A stretch of 12,270 nucleotides of DNA. It comes from an uncultured Erysipelotrichaceae bacterium. GTDB taxonomy: Bacteria > Bacillota_I > Bacilli_A > Erysipelotrichales > Erysipelotrichaceae. Every line of letters starts with the position of its first letter. Position 1 is the first letter of the stretch. Shown one piece after another: positions 1-6,132 of the stretch. The notes under the pieces were generated by a model. The model did not search any database. It worked only from the letters and a program-made list of their open reading frames with translations, and had not been told where the DNA came from. The translations under genes and the position numbers were made by a program. The stretch covers positions 1 through 12,270 of the forward strand of contig CADBMY010000086.1 of assembly GCA_902795905.1 (NCBI GenBank). Direction: 5' to 3'.

Positions 1-46
1 AATCCATGGTACAGAAGTTACGCTTTTTGTATCAGAGGCACAGCAT

Positions 47-1210
47 ATGAACGAAAAGAAAGAAACGATCTGGACCGGGAAGTTCCTTCTGGTGATCCTG
101 CTTACGCTGTTTTCCGGGGCTGCCGGACAGATGACCTATCCCCTTGTCGCCAAGTTTTCCCTGACTCTGAATCCTGATATTACGCTGGCTTCAACGATTG
201 CCGGTCTGATGTCACTGATGTCTCTGTTTGTCTGTCCGTTTGCCGGTGTGCTGTCCGACCGCTACAGCCGCAAGCGCATCCTGCAGGTCTCATCGCTTTG
301 TTACGGCGTTGTTCTGATCATGCATGCGTTTGTCAGGAATATCCCAATGCTGATCGCACTGCGTCTCTTGGTCGGTGTCTTCTTTTCGATCAACTCTGTT
401 ACACTGGTGGCTTTTTCCACTTCGTTTATACCTGCCTCAAGAATAGGGGAAGGGCTTGGCTATGCGGCTTTGGCCAATATTCTTTCGCAGGCTGTCGGTC
501 CCGGCATCGGTCTGAAACTGGTCGAGATCTCCGGCTATCCGCTGACCTTCTGCTGTGCTGCTGTCTCGGCATTTCTGTGCATGGTCGTGATCACACTGCT
601 TCCGTATCAGGAACCGGAGAAGCCGGCAGAGATGAGAAAGGTGCATCTCTCCGATCTGATGGCGGTGGAGTTTACAGCCTTCATGTTGCTGGCGGCACTG
701 TTCTCATCGGGCAACGGCATGATTACGACGTATCTTGCAATCATTGCCGAAGAGAGATCGATCACCGGTATCGCTGTCTTCTTTACGGTATATTCCCTGT
801 GCATGGTCGTCTTAAGACCGTTTACCGGCCGTCTGCTGGATAAGAAGGGTGTATACTTCCTGCTTGTGCCTTCGATCATCTTTGCGGCTTTCGGCATGGC
901 ACTTGTGGGTATCAGCTGGTCCTTGGCAGGGATGCTGGCAGCGGCAGTCTTCAAGGCTCTCGGGCAGGGTGCCGGGGTACCTTCATTACAGGCACACGTG
1001 ATCAAGAAACTGGATAAGAGCAGGGCAGGCACCGCCACCTCTACGATCCAGATCGGACAGAATATCGGCAATGCGCTGGCACCGATCCTCGGCAGTTTCT
1101 TCGTGAAATCCTTCGGCTATGAACAGATGTTCTGCGGCTTTGGTATACTGCTTGCAGGATGCGGCATGTTACTGCTGTGGCTGCAGTACCGGAAGGAAAA
1201 AACGGCATAA
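47..1210 (+). CDS. MFS family efflux-type transporter
   Basis: This is a 387-residue polytopic membrane protein, the usual length for a 12-helix major facilitator superfamily carrier. The N-terminal half carries the MFS motif A in the cytoplasmic loop between helices 2 and 3 (residues 67-77, G-V-L-S-D-R-Y-S-R-K-R). Long hydrophobic stretches alternate with short basic loops over the whole length. It most resembles proton-driven drug or sugar efflux carriers, but the substrate cannot be read from the sequence. The ATG at 47 is preceded by a modest AGAGG ribosome binding site at 34-38. The upstream promoter or operon partner lies outside the window. The gene ends at a strong bidirectional terminator and is convergent with degV, so it is transcriptionally separate from what follows. 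The family call is secure; the transported compound is unknown. Confidence 0.9.
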   Translation: MNEKKETIWTGKFLLVILLTLFSGAAGQMTYPLVAKFSLTLNPDITLASTIAGLMSLMSLFVCPFAGVLSDRYSRKRILQVSSLCYGVVLIMHAFVRNIPMLIALRLLVGVFFSINSVTLVAFSTSFIPASRIGEGLGYAALANILSQAVGPGIGLKLVEISGYPLTFCCAAVSAFLCMVVITLLPYQEPEKPAEMRKVHLSDLMAVEFTAFMLLAALFSSGNGMITTYLAIIAEERSITGIAVFFTVYSLCMVVLRPFTGRLLDKKGVYFLLVPSIIFAAFGMALVGISWSLAGMLAAAVFKALGQGAGVPSLQAHVIKKLDKSRAGTATSTIQIGQNIGNALAPILGSFFVKSFGYEQMFCGFGILLAGCGMLLLWLQYRKEKTA

Positions 1211-1216
1211 TTAAAA

Positions 1217-1253
1217 ACTATCTGCATATCAGTTATGCAGATAGTCTTTTTTT
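1217..1253. terminator. Bidirectional intrinsic terminator between MFS gene and degV
   Basis: A perfect 12-bp stem (1217-1228 pairing with 1234-1245) closes a 5-base loop. It is followed by C and seven T on the plus strand and preceded by five A, which become U on the minus strand. It sits between two convergent stop codons and should end both transcripts. The degV stop codon (1252-1254) overlaps the edge of the T tract. Confidence 0.9.
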
Positions 1254-2112
1254 ATACCCCGGCGGGTTTTACCTTCCGGAAGAAGGCAATGATCACGGCT
1301 CCGGCCCCGATATGTGTACCGATCGTGCTGCCGACGATCGTTGTTCTGATCCTTTCCATGTAGGGGGTGATCATTGGCTTCAGGGTCTCTTCCAGCTTGC
1401 GTGATACTTCGTCGCTGAGACCGGTGTATGCCATCAGGAAGGGCTTCCTGATATCGATACCGCCGGCTTTCTGTACTTCTTCAGCCATCATCTTCACACC
1501 GCGTTTGAGCCCGTGTGCTTTATTGCAGAAGACGATCTCACCATCTCTTACGGTCAGGATCGGCTTGATCTGCAGAGCCTCGGCTGCCATGCCCTTGAGC
1601 TTGGATATTCTGCCGCTCTTTCTCAGGTTTTCCAGTGTATTGACAAGACCCAGAAGGCATACAGAATGCTTTTCTTCCTCAAGAGTATCCTTGATCTCTT
1701 TGGCTGTCATGCCTTCTTCCGCCATCTGTAAAGCTCTTTCGGCCAGAATGCCGGCACCGACAGAACCTGTCAGGGTATCGACGACATGTATATGTCCGGC
1801 AAACTCTGCAGCCGCAAGACATGCGCTCTGGTATGTGCCGGATACCTTGGAAGATATCGTCAGTACGACACCGTCATCACCGTACTCCGTGACCCGGCGG
1901 TAAACCTCGGCAAAGCGTTCGGGACTGGGCTGACTGGTGCGGGGGATCTCCTGACTGACAGCCAGTTTTTCGTAAAACTCCAGGTCGGTCATATCGACTC
2001 TGTCGGTATACTCACCATCCGAAAAGAATACGGTCAGCGGGACCGTCAGCAGTTTTGTGCGTACATCTGCAGGGACATCAATGCTGGAATCGGCAATGAT
2101 CTTTACAGCCAT
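1252..2112 (-). CDS. DegV family fatty-acid-binding protein (FakB-like)
   Basis: A 286-residue DegV-fold protein of typical family length. Family members bind one fatty acid; the FakB subgroup presents it to the kinase FakA to make acyl-phosphate for phospholipid synthesis. Visible signatures are the N-terminal V-K-I-I-A-D-S-S strand, the T-S-Q-P-S motif (59-63), the S-S-K-V-S-G-T-Y-Q-S-A loop (87-97), L-R-K-S-G-R-I-S (163-170) and a C-terminal G-T-H-I-G-A-G-A-V (265-273). The histidine of that last motif is a head-group ligand in FakB proteins; the common Pro is Ala here. The start is set by an AAGGAG ribosome binding site (2120-2125 on the plus strand). It begins 2 bp after the marR stop codon, so the two genes form an operon and degV is probably controlled by that MarR protein. 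Its own fatty acid and its FakA partner cannot be identified here. Confidence 0.92.
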   Translation of the reverse strand: MAVKIIADSSIDVPADVRTKLLTVPLTVFFSDGEYTDRVDMTDLEFYEKLAVSQEIPRTSQPSPERFAEVYRRVTEYGDDGVVLTISSKVSGTYQSACLAAAEFAGHIHVVDTLTGSVGAGILAERALQMAEEGMTAKEIKDTLEEEKHSVCLLGLVNTLENLRKSGRISKLKGMAAEALQIKPILTVRDGEIVFCNKAHGLKRGVKMMAEEVQKAGGIDIRKPFLMAYTGLSDEVSRKLEETLKPMITPYMERIRTTIVGSTIGTHIGAGAVIIAFFRKVKPAGV

Positions 2113-2114
2113 GG

Positions 2115-2579
2115 TTATTCTCCTTCCTCAGCAGGGAGCCCGTTCTCACTCAGAAAACGGAGATCTGCTGTGATCTGTTCGAGGGCAGAATAGAATATTC
2201 TGCGCTCTTCCTCCGTGAGTTTTGTGCCGGTATGCCGGACGGCTGTGCTGACTCTTCTGCGGGTGTGTTCTGCCGCTTTCCTGCCGTCTTCCGTGAGCTT
2301 GTATACACCGTTGTAGTTGCGTCTGTTCGTGCCTTCCTTGTGTACGAGACCGCGCTCTTCCAGCAGACGCAGGGCTCTGGAGACACCTGCCTTGTCTCGG
2401 CCGAGGATCTCGCAGAAATTCGCGGCTGTCAGGCCTTCGGGATAGCGGAAGAGGGTGATCAGATAATACCCGTGTGTTCCGCTCAGGTCATAGCGCTTCA
2501 TCTCGTTGCCGGTGATCTTGTACCAGCATCTGGATAATTCGAACAGGGCATAGGAGAAATGTTCGAAACGGTCTTCCAT
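2115..2579 (-). CDS. MarR family winged-helix transcriptional regulator
   Basis: A 154-residue MarR-type regulator. The winged helix-turn-helix spans about residues 34-100: the recognition region (G-R-D-K-A-G-V-S-R-A-L-R-L-L-E-E-R-G-L-V) is followed by a basic wing (N-R-R-N-Y) and the K-L-T-E-D-G-R segment typical of the family. Terminal helices (about 1-30 and 122-145) would form the dimer interface. A longer reading from an ATG at 2594 exists, but the start at 2579 is preferred. It has GGAGG four bases upstream (2584-2588 on the plus strand), and the longer version would place that site inside the coding region and the start inside the operator palindrome. The gene is first in an operon with degV and is probably autorepressed through the palindrome at 2592-2611. 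The pairing with a fatty-acid-binding protein suggests a lipid-related ligand, which is inference. Confidence 0.9.
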   Translation of the reverse strand: MEDRFEHFSYALFELSRCWYKITGNEMKRYDLSGTHGYYLITLFRYPEGLTAANFCEILGRDKAGVSRALRLLEERGLVHKEGTNRRNYNGVYKLTEDGRKAAEHTRRRVSTAVRHTGTKLTEEERRIFYSALEQITADLRFLSENGLPAEEGE

Positions 2580-2591
2580 ATAGCCTCCATA

Positions 2592-2611
2592 CATGTTGAT
2601 ATATCAACATG
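2592..2611. promoter_or_regulatory. Perfect 20-bp palindrome, probable MarR operator
   Basis: The sequence CATGTTGATATATCAACATG is a perfect 20-bp inverted repeat. It starts 5 bp downstream of the marR -10 box, so it covers the expected transcription start, and it ends just before the marR ribosome binding site. That position fits a repressor site blocking transcription of marR-degV. MarR-family operators are typically palindromes of this size. Confidence 0.8.
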
Positions 2612-2616
2612 GTAGT

Positions 2617-2645
2617 ACTATACTGCAGAGATGTTGCGATGTCAA
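2617..2645 (-). promoter_or_regulatory. Sigma-A type promoter of marR-degV
   Basis: On the minus strand a perfect -35 box TTGACA (plus-strand 2640-2645) is separated by 17 bp from a -10 box TATAGT (2617-2622). This is close to the housekeeping consensus, with 11 of 12 bases matching. The palindrome at 2592-2611 begins 5 bp downstream, so this strong promoter is probably repressed by MarR. Confidence 0.88.
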
Positions 2646-2669
2646 CTTCTTGTAAACAAGTACTTCTTG
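2645..2669. repeat. Cluster of short direct and inverted repeats upstream of nrfA promoter
   Basis: ACTTCTTG occurs twice (2645-2652 and 2662-2669), start to start 17 bp apart, with the inverted CAAG between them (2657-2660). This gives CTTG-N4-CAAG-N5-CTTG. The cluster lies between two back-to-back promoters, about 65-70 bp upstream of the expected nrfA transcription start. That distance is common for activator sites. No regulator can be named from the sequence. Confidence 0.4.
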
Positions 2670-2688
2670 AACTAATTTGCAGTAATCT

Positions 2689-2718
2689 TTGACACAATGC
2701 TATACTTATTAGTACACT
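2689..2718 (+). promoter_or_regulatory. Probable nrfA promoter
   Basis: A perfect -35 box TTGACA (2689-2694) is followed after 18 bp by TACACT (2713-2718), which matches 4 of 6 bases of the -10 consensus. The leader would be about 30 nt, carrying the ribosome binding site AAAGGGA at 2739-2745, nine bases before the nrfA ATG. Confidence 0.65.
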
Positions 2719-2754
2719 ATTATCAGGAACACAGCCTGAAAGGGACAAATAACT

Positions 2755-4050
2755 ATGAACGAGAAATCTCTGTATAAAGTTTGGATATGCGGCCTGTTTG
2801 GGACAGCAGTTGTCCTTGGTGCGCTCAGCGGAAACGGTGCCAAGCCGACTGCTTCTGTTAAACCCGCAGAACCTGATACACCTGCTTCAGCGGCCCCGGA
2901 AGTCAGTAAGCAGCTGACAGCTCTTGTAGCTGAGCAGGGCACGGGAATCAAGGTAATGAAGTCCTCCGACTGGGCCGAACAGTATCCGCATGAGTATGAG
3001 ACATACATGCTCAACAATGACAACAGTGAAATACACGATTATATTGAAGAAAATCCCTATATCAAGACACTGTATGAGGGTTATGGCTTTGCAATATCCT
3101 ACGGCAGTGCCAGGGGTCATACATATGTGGTGGAAGATGTCACAAGCACCGGCAGACCGCACAAGCTGGCGAACTGCTTTACCTGCAAGACGTCTGATTT
3201 TACGGCGAAGGTACTCAATGACGGTGACAGTGCATATGCCATGGCTTTTGAAGACATGGAGGTTCAGGTCACCGATGCTTTCGGCTGTTTCCACTGCCAC
3301 AGCAATGAACCGGGCGTGATCTACATCACACATCCGTATGTATCAAATAATCTCGGGGCTGATCTTGAAAAGGTGGACCCTGCGACACTGAGCTGTGCAC
3401 AGTGCCATACCGAATATTATTTTGATCCGGTGACCAAGGCGACGATGGTCTCCTATCACGGTCTTGCGCAGATCTCACCGACAGATTCCCTGGAATTCGA
3501 GAATACGCTTGTCGATGCGGAAGGCAATATGTTTGCGGACTGGGTCGATGCCGATACCGGTGTGCGCAAGCTGAAGGTACAGCATCCGGAGTTTGAAACA
3601 TACATGGGAGAGGGCAGTGTACACGCTTCTTTCCTGTCCTGTGCGGACTGCCATATGCCCACGAAGACAGCGGAAGACGGTACAGTGTATACCAGTCATA
3701 TGTGGGTCAGCCCGCTGCAGGATCCTGATCTTCTGAACAGCTGCGCGCAGTGTCACAAGGAGGACATGACTGAAAAGGTTCATAAGATCCAGGAAGCGAC
3801 CAGAGCCCGTGAGAATGAGCTCGGCTATGCGCTGGAACAGCTGGATAAAGATCTGGCATCAGCGATCCAGGCCGGTACACTCAGTGATGAAGATCTTGAA
3901 GCAGTACGTCTTGCCAGCCGCAATGCCCAGTGGTACTGGGACTATGTCTTTGTGGAAAACAGTGAAGGTGCCCACAATACAAAGCTGACAAACCAGTGCC
4001 TGGATCTGGCTCAGCAATATCTGGACGAAGCAAACAGTTATCTTCAGTAA
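2755..4050 (+). CDS. nrfA: Pentaheme cytochrome c nitrite reductase (ammonia-forming)
   Basis: This 431-residue protein should catalyse the six-electron reduction of nitrite to ammonium on the outer face of the membrane. Five heme c motifs are visible: CFTCK (141-145), CFHCH (178-182), CAQCH (214-218), CADCH (296-300) and CAQCH (330-334). The lysine in the first marks the NrfA active-site heme. The catalytic residues align with Arg120 (A-R-G-H), Tyr221 (T-E-Y-Y-F) and His277 (K-V-Q-H-P-E). The calcium ligands Glu220, Tyr221, Lys274 and Gln276 are all present, so it is the calcium type. Candidate distal heme histidines are His290, His315 and His407. Residues 8-25 form one hydrophobic segment after two lysines, followed by a Pro/Ala/Ser/Thr-rich linker (about 30-50). 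There is no lipobox cysteine, so it is either a signal peptide or an uncleaved anchor. No NrfH, NrfB or NrfCD lies nearby. It is followed by the resB-ccsA heme-attachment genes. Confidence 0.96.
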   Translation: MNEKSLYKVWICGLFGTAVVLGALSGNGAKPTASVKPAEPDTPASAAPEVSKQLTALVAEQGTGIKVMKSSDWAEQYPHEYETYMLNNDNSEIHDYIEENPYIKTLYEGYGFAISYGSARGHTYVVEDVTSTGRPHKLANCFTCKTSDFTAKVLNDGDSAYAMAFEDMEVQVTDAFGCFHCHSNEPGVIYITHPYVSNNLGADLEKVDPATLSCAQCHTEYYFDPVTKATMVSYHGLAQISPTDSLEFENTLVDAEGNMFADWVDADTGVRKLKVQHPEFETYMGEGSVHASFLSCADCHMPTKTAEDGTVYTSHMWVSPLQDPDLLNSCAQCHKEDMTEKVHKIQEATRARENELGYALEQLDKDLASAIQAGTLSDEDLEAVRLASRNAQWYWDYVFVENSEGAHNTKLTNQCLDLAQQYLDEANSYLQ

Positions 4051-4056
4051 GATGAC

Positions 4057-4084
4057 ATACCGTCCCGGAAGGGACGGTATTTTT
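4057..4084 (+). terminator. Intrinsic terminator between nrfA and resB
   Basis: A perfect 10-bp stem (4057-4066 with 4071-4080) closes a GGAA tetraloop. A run of five T (4080-4084) begins with the last paired base. It starts 7 bp after the nrfA stop and ends 6 bp before the resB ATG. It looks like a partial terminator that gives more nrfA than resB-ccsA mRNA. No obvious separate promoter for resB is visible. Confidence 0.8.
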
Positions 4085-4090
4085 AAGACC

Positions 4091-5335
4091 ATGAAGAAGA
4101 TCTATATATTTCTGAGGTCAATGACCTTCGGTCTGATCCTGCTCGGACTCACGGCTGCCGTATCCGTATTGGGCAGTATCATTCCCCAGAATCAGAGTGC
4201 GATGACCTATGTCCGCGGATATCCTTCACTTTATCCGTGGATCTTTCGTCTGCAGCTTGATCACGTGTTTACCAGCTGGTATTTTATCCTGCTGATCATC
4301 CTGCTGTGTATTAATCTGACACTGTGCTCGATCATTCGGTTTCACCGGATCAGACAGGAGGATATCCTGAAACGGGCAGCCGGTGCGGAAGCTTCCGTGA
4401 AGCTCAGTCATGAAGGGATCACCAGGGTCCGGGCTGAACTGGAACGTATGCATATGCATAAGAACGTACAGGACGGCAGGATCATCTATCATAAGAATCT
4501 TCCCGGCAGATACGGGACGTTTATTACCCATCTCGGTATCCTGTTTACGGTGATCTTCTTTGCGCTGGGAATGGTGATTCCGAAGATCCTTGATGAATCC
4601 TGCTATCCCAATGAGGCGGTCACGCTGGAGGATGGTACGCGGATCGAAGTGAAAGACTTCCATATCACGGATGAAGAGGGGAAACTGGACTACCGCAGTG
4701 TGATCAATGTGATCCTGCCTTCGGGTAAGGAGACGGGAGATCGTGAGCTTGCGGTCAATCATCCTGTGAAAGCAGGTTCCTATAAGATCTACCAGCAGAC
4801 ATACGGTACAGTCGGTCAGATCAGTGTCAGAGATGCGAAGGGACATGAAGATGTGTTCTATATCGAGAGTCAGGACTTCCTCTCAGCCGACGGCAAGACA
4901 GGGATCCTGATCGACAATCTGTATCCGGGGCTCAAGGAAACGGAGAACGGTACAGAACTGATCACTTCCACGATGGGACGGTATGAGGATCCCGTATATA
5001 TCTTCATGGTCATGGAAAACGGCAGTACGGAGTCCATGCTTGCCTTCCCCGGCGATACTCTGGATGTCGGCGGCTATACTTATACATTCCTGGATCCTGT
5101 GGAGTATCCCGGACTCAGGATCAAATACTCACCGGCCTGGGTATCATGGGCATTACTGGCGGCAGTGCTTATGCTGACATTCGGTCTGGCTGTTACCTTC
5201 CTGTTTGTGCCGGCTGTAGTGACGGTCACGGATCAGGGATACCGGGTCATGACCCCGAAGGCAGAGGGGCTTATTCTCAGACTGCGATCTGCAGCAGCAG
5301 ACAATGGTAATACGGAGGTTGACGAAAATGCTTGA
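4091..5335 (+). CDS. resB: System II cytochrome c biogenesis protein ResB (Ccs1/CcsB)
   Basis: A 414-residue ResB-family protein. With CcsA it exports heme and ligates it to CXXCH motifs of apocytochromes outside the membrane. The architecture fits: three N-terminal membrane helices (about 11-31, 64-83, 144-164), a large extracytoplasmic domain (about 165-349), and a final helix (350-374). Recognisable motifs are the L-G-S-I-I-P-Q after helix 1, the G-R-Y-G-T-F-I-T-H-L-G entry to helix 3 and the Y-K-I-Y-Q-Q-T-Y-G stretch at 231-239. The reading frame is open back to an ATG at 4052. I place the start at 4091 because the extra 13 residues would be encoded by the terminator hairpin, and the conserved N-terminus begins here. 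No strong ribosome binding site precedes 4091, so translation may be weak. The end overlaps ccsA by 8 bp. Placement right after nrfA points to NrfA as its client. Confidence 0.93.
   Translation: MKKIYIFLRSMTFGLILLGLTAAVSVLGSIIPQNQSAMTYVRGYPSLYPWIFRLQLDHVFTSWYFILLIILLCINLTLCSIIRFHRIRQEDILKRAAGAEASVKLSHEGITRVRAELERMHMHKNVQDGRIIYHKNLPGRYGTFITHLGILFTVIFFALGMVIPKILDESCYPNEAVTLEDGTRIEVKDFHITDEEGKLDYRSVINVILPSGKETGDRELAVNHPVKAGSYKIYQQTYGTVGQISVRDAKGHEDVFYIESQDFLSADGKTGILIDNLYPGLKETENGTELITSTMGRYEDPVYIFMVMENGSTESMLAFPGDTLDVGGYTYTFLDPVEYPGLRIKYSPAWVSWALLAAVLMLTFGLAVTFLFVPAVVTVTDQGYRVMTPKAEGLILRLRSAAADNGNTEVDENA
5314..5318 (+). promoter_or_regulatory. Ribosome binding site deciding the ccsA start
   Basis: GGAGG lies nine bases upstream of the ATG at 5328. 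It favours that start over an in-frame upstream start at 5304, which has no comparable site. The site lies inside the resB coding region, which fits coupled translation. Confidence 0.8.
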
Positions 5336-6119
5336 TATTCTGTTCTTTGCGGGAAGCGGTCTGTACTTTGCGGGAATGCTCGTGCAGTTCTTTGCACAGG
5401 TGTGGAAGAAGAAGGTACTGTCAAAATATGCCTGGTATATCTTCATCGCCGGTTATGCGGCACATACGGCTTATATCCTTGCCAGAGGTATACAGGCAGG
5501 GCGTGTGCCGATGGCCAACCAGTTTGAGTTTGCGGTCATGTTTGCCTGGGGTATTGCGTGCATCCTGCTGTTTCTGCATTACCGGCTGAAGCTGGAGTGG
5601 ATCACAACGATCGCGATGATCATGACCTGGGCTGTGTATCTCTATGCGGCATTACTGCCAAGGGAGATCCATGAACTGATGCCGGCTCTGCGCAGTGTGT
5701 GGTTTGTCTCGCATATCGGATCAGCGGCCTTTGCGTATGCGGCATTCATGCTGGCGGGAGCTTCCGGTATACGGTATATCCTGCTGTATAAAAAGAATCC
5801 GAAGGATCCGAAACTGCCTGAGATCGATTACTTTATCTACAGACTGATCGCGATCGGGTTATTACTGCTGACGGTAACGATCGTGATCGGAGCGATCTGG
5901 GCGGAAGAGGCATGGTCTTCATTCTGGACCTGGGATCCTAAAGAAGTATGGGCTCTGATCACCTGGATCCTCTATGCGATCTATCTGCACTTAAGACTGG
6001 GCAGAAAGAAAACAGGTGTGACAATGGCATGGTATGCGGTATTGTCGGTACCTGTTGTTCTGTTTACATTTATTGGTGTCAATACGATCATGCCGGGTCT
6101 TCACTCATACGGGCAGTGA
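5328..6119 (+). CDS. ccsA: System II cytochrome c synthase subunit CcsA (CcsA/ResC)
   Basis: A 263-residue polytopic membrane protein of the heme-handling family (CcsA, CcmC, CcmF). The tryptophan-rich WWD signature is at about 188-213, from G-A-I-W-A-E-E-A-W through W-T-W-D-P-K-E-V-W-A-L. Histidines expected to hold heme are visible at His46 (A-A-H-T-A-Y), His129 (V-S-H-I-G), His221 (Y-L-H-L-R) and His259 (G-L-H-S-Y-G). The P-M-A-N-Q-F-E-F segment (61-68) is also typical. It has about eight hydrophobic helices. The start overlaps the resB stop (ATGCTTGA), so the two subunits are probably made in equal amounts. In epsilon-proteobacteria a fused ResB-CcsA protein (NrfI) is devoted to the CXXCK heme of NrfA; the same role is plausible here but inferred. 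The 3' end is only 13 bp from the convergent mutY stop. Confidence 0.95.
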   Translation: MLDILFFAGSGLYFAGMLVQFFAQVWKKKVLSKYAWYIFIAGYAAHTAYILARGIQAGRVPMANQFEFAVMFAWGIACILLFLHYRLKLEWITTIAMIMTWAVYLYAALLPREIHELMPALRSVWFVSHIGSAAFAYAAFMLAGASGIRYILLYKKNPKDPKLPEIDYFIYRLIAIGLLLLTVTIVIGAIWAEEAWSSFWTWDPKEVWALITWILYAIYLHLRLGRKKTGVTMAWYAVLSVPVVLFTFIGVNTIMPGLHSYGQ

Positions 6120-6132
6120 TCAGAGATCTTAT

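Noticed and set aside
607..1071. A 154-codon minus-strand frame within the MFS gene.
   Set aside because: It is antisense to a clear transporter gene and shows no domain or start signal.
2594..2601. TTGAT-AT-ATCAA inside the palindrome as an FNR site for nrfA.
   Set aside because: FNR sites have four bases between the half-sites and here there are two. The palindrome also lies about 100 bp from the nrfA promoter and right at the marR start.
4052..4090. An upstream ATG that would extend ResB by 13 residues.
   Set aside because: The extension is encoded by the terminator hairpin, has no ribosome binding site, and lies before the conserved ResB N-terminus.
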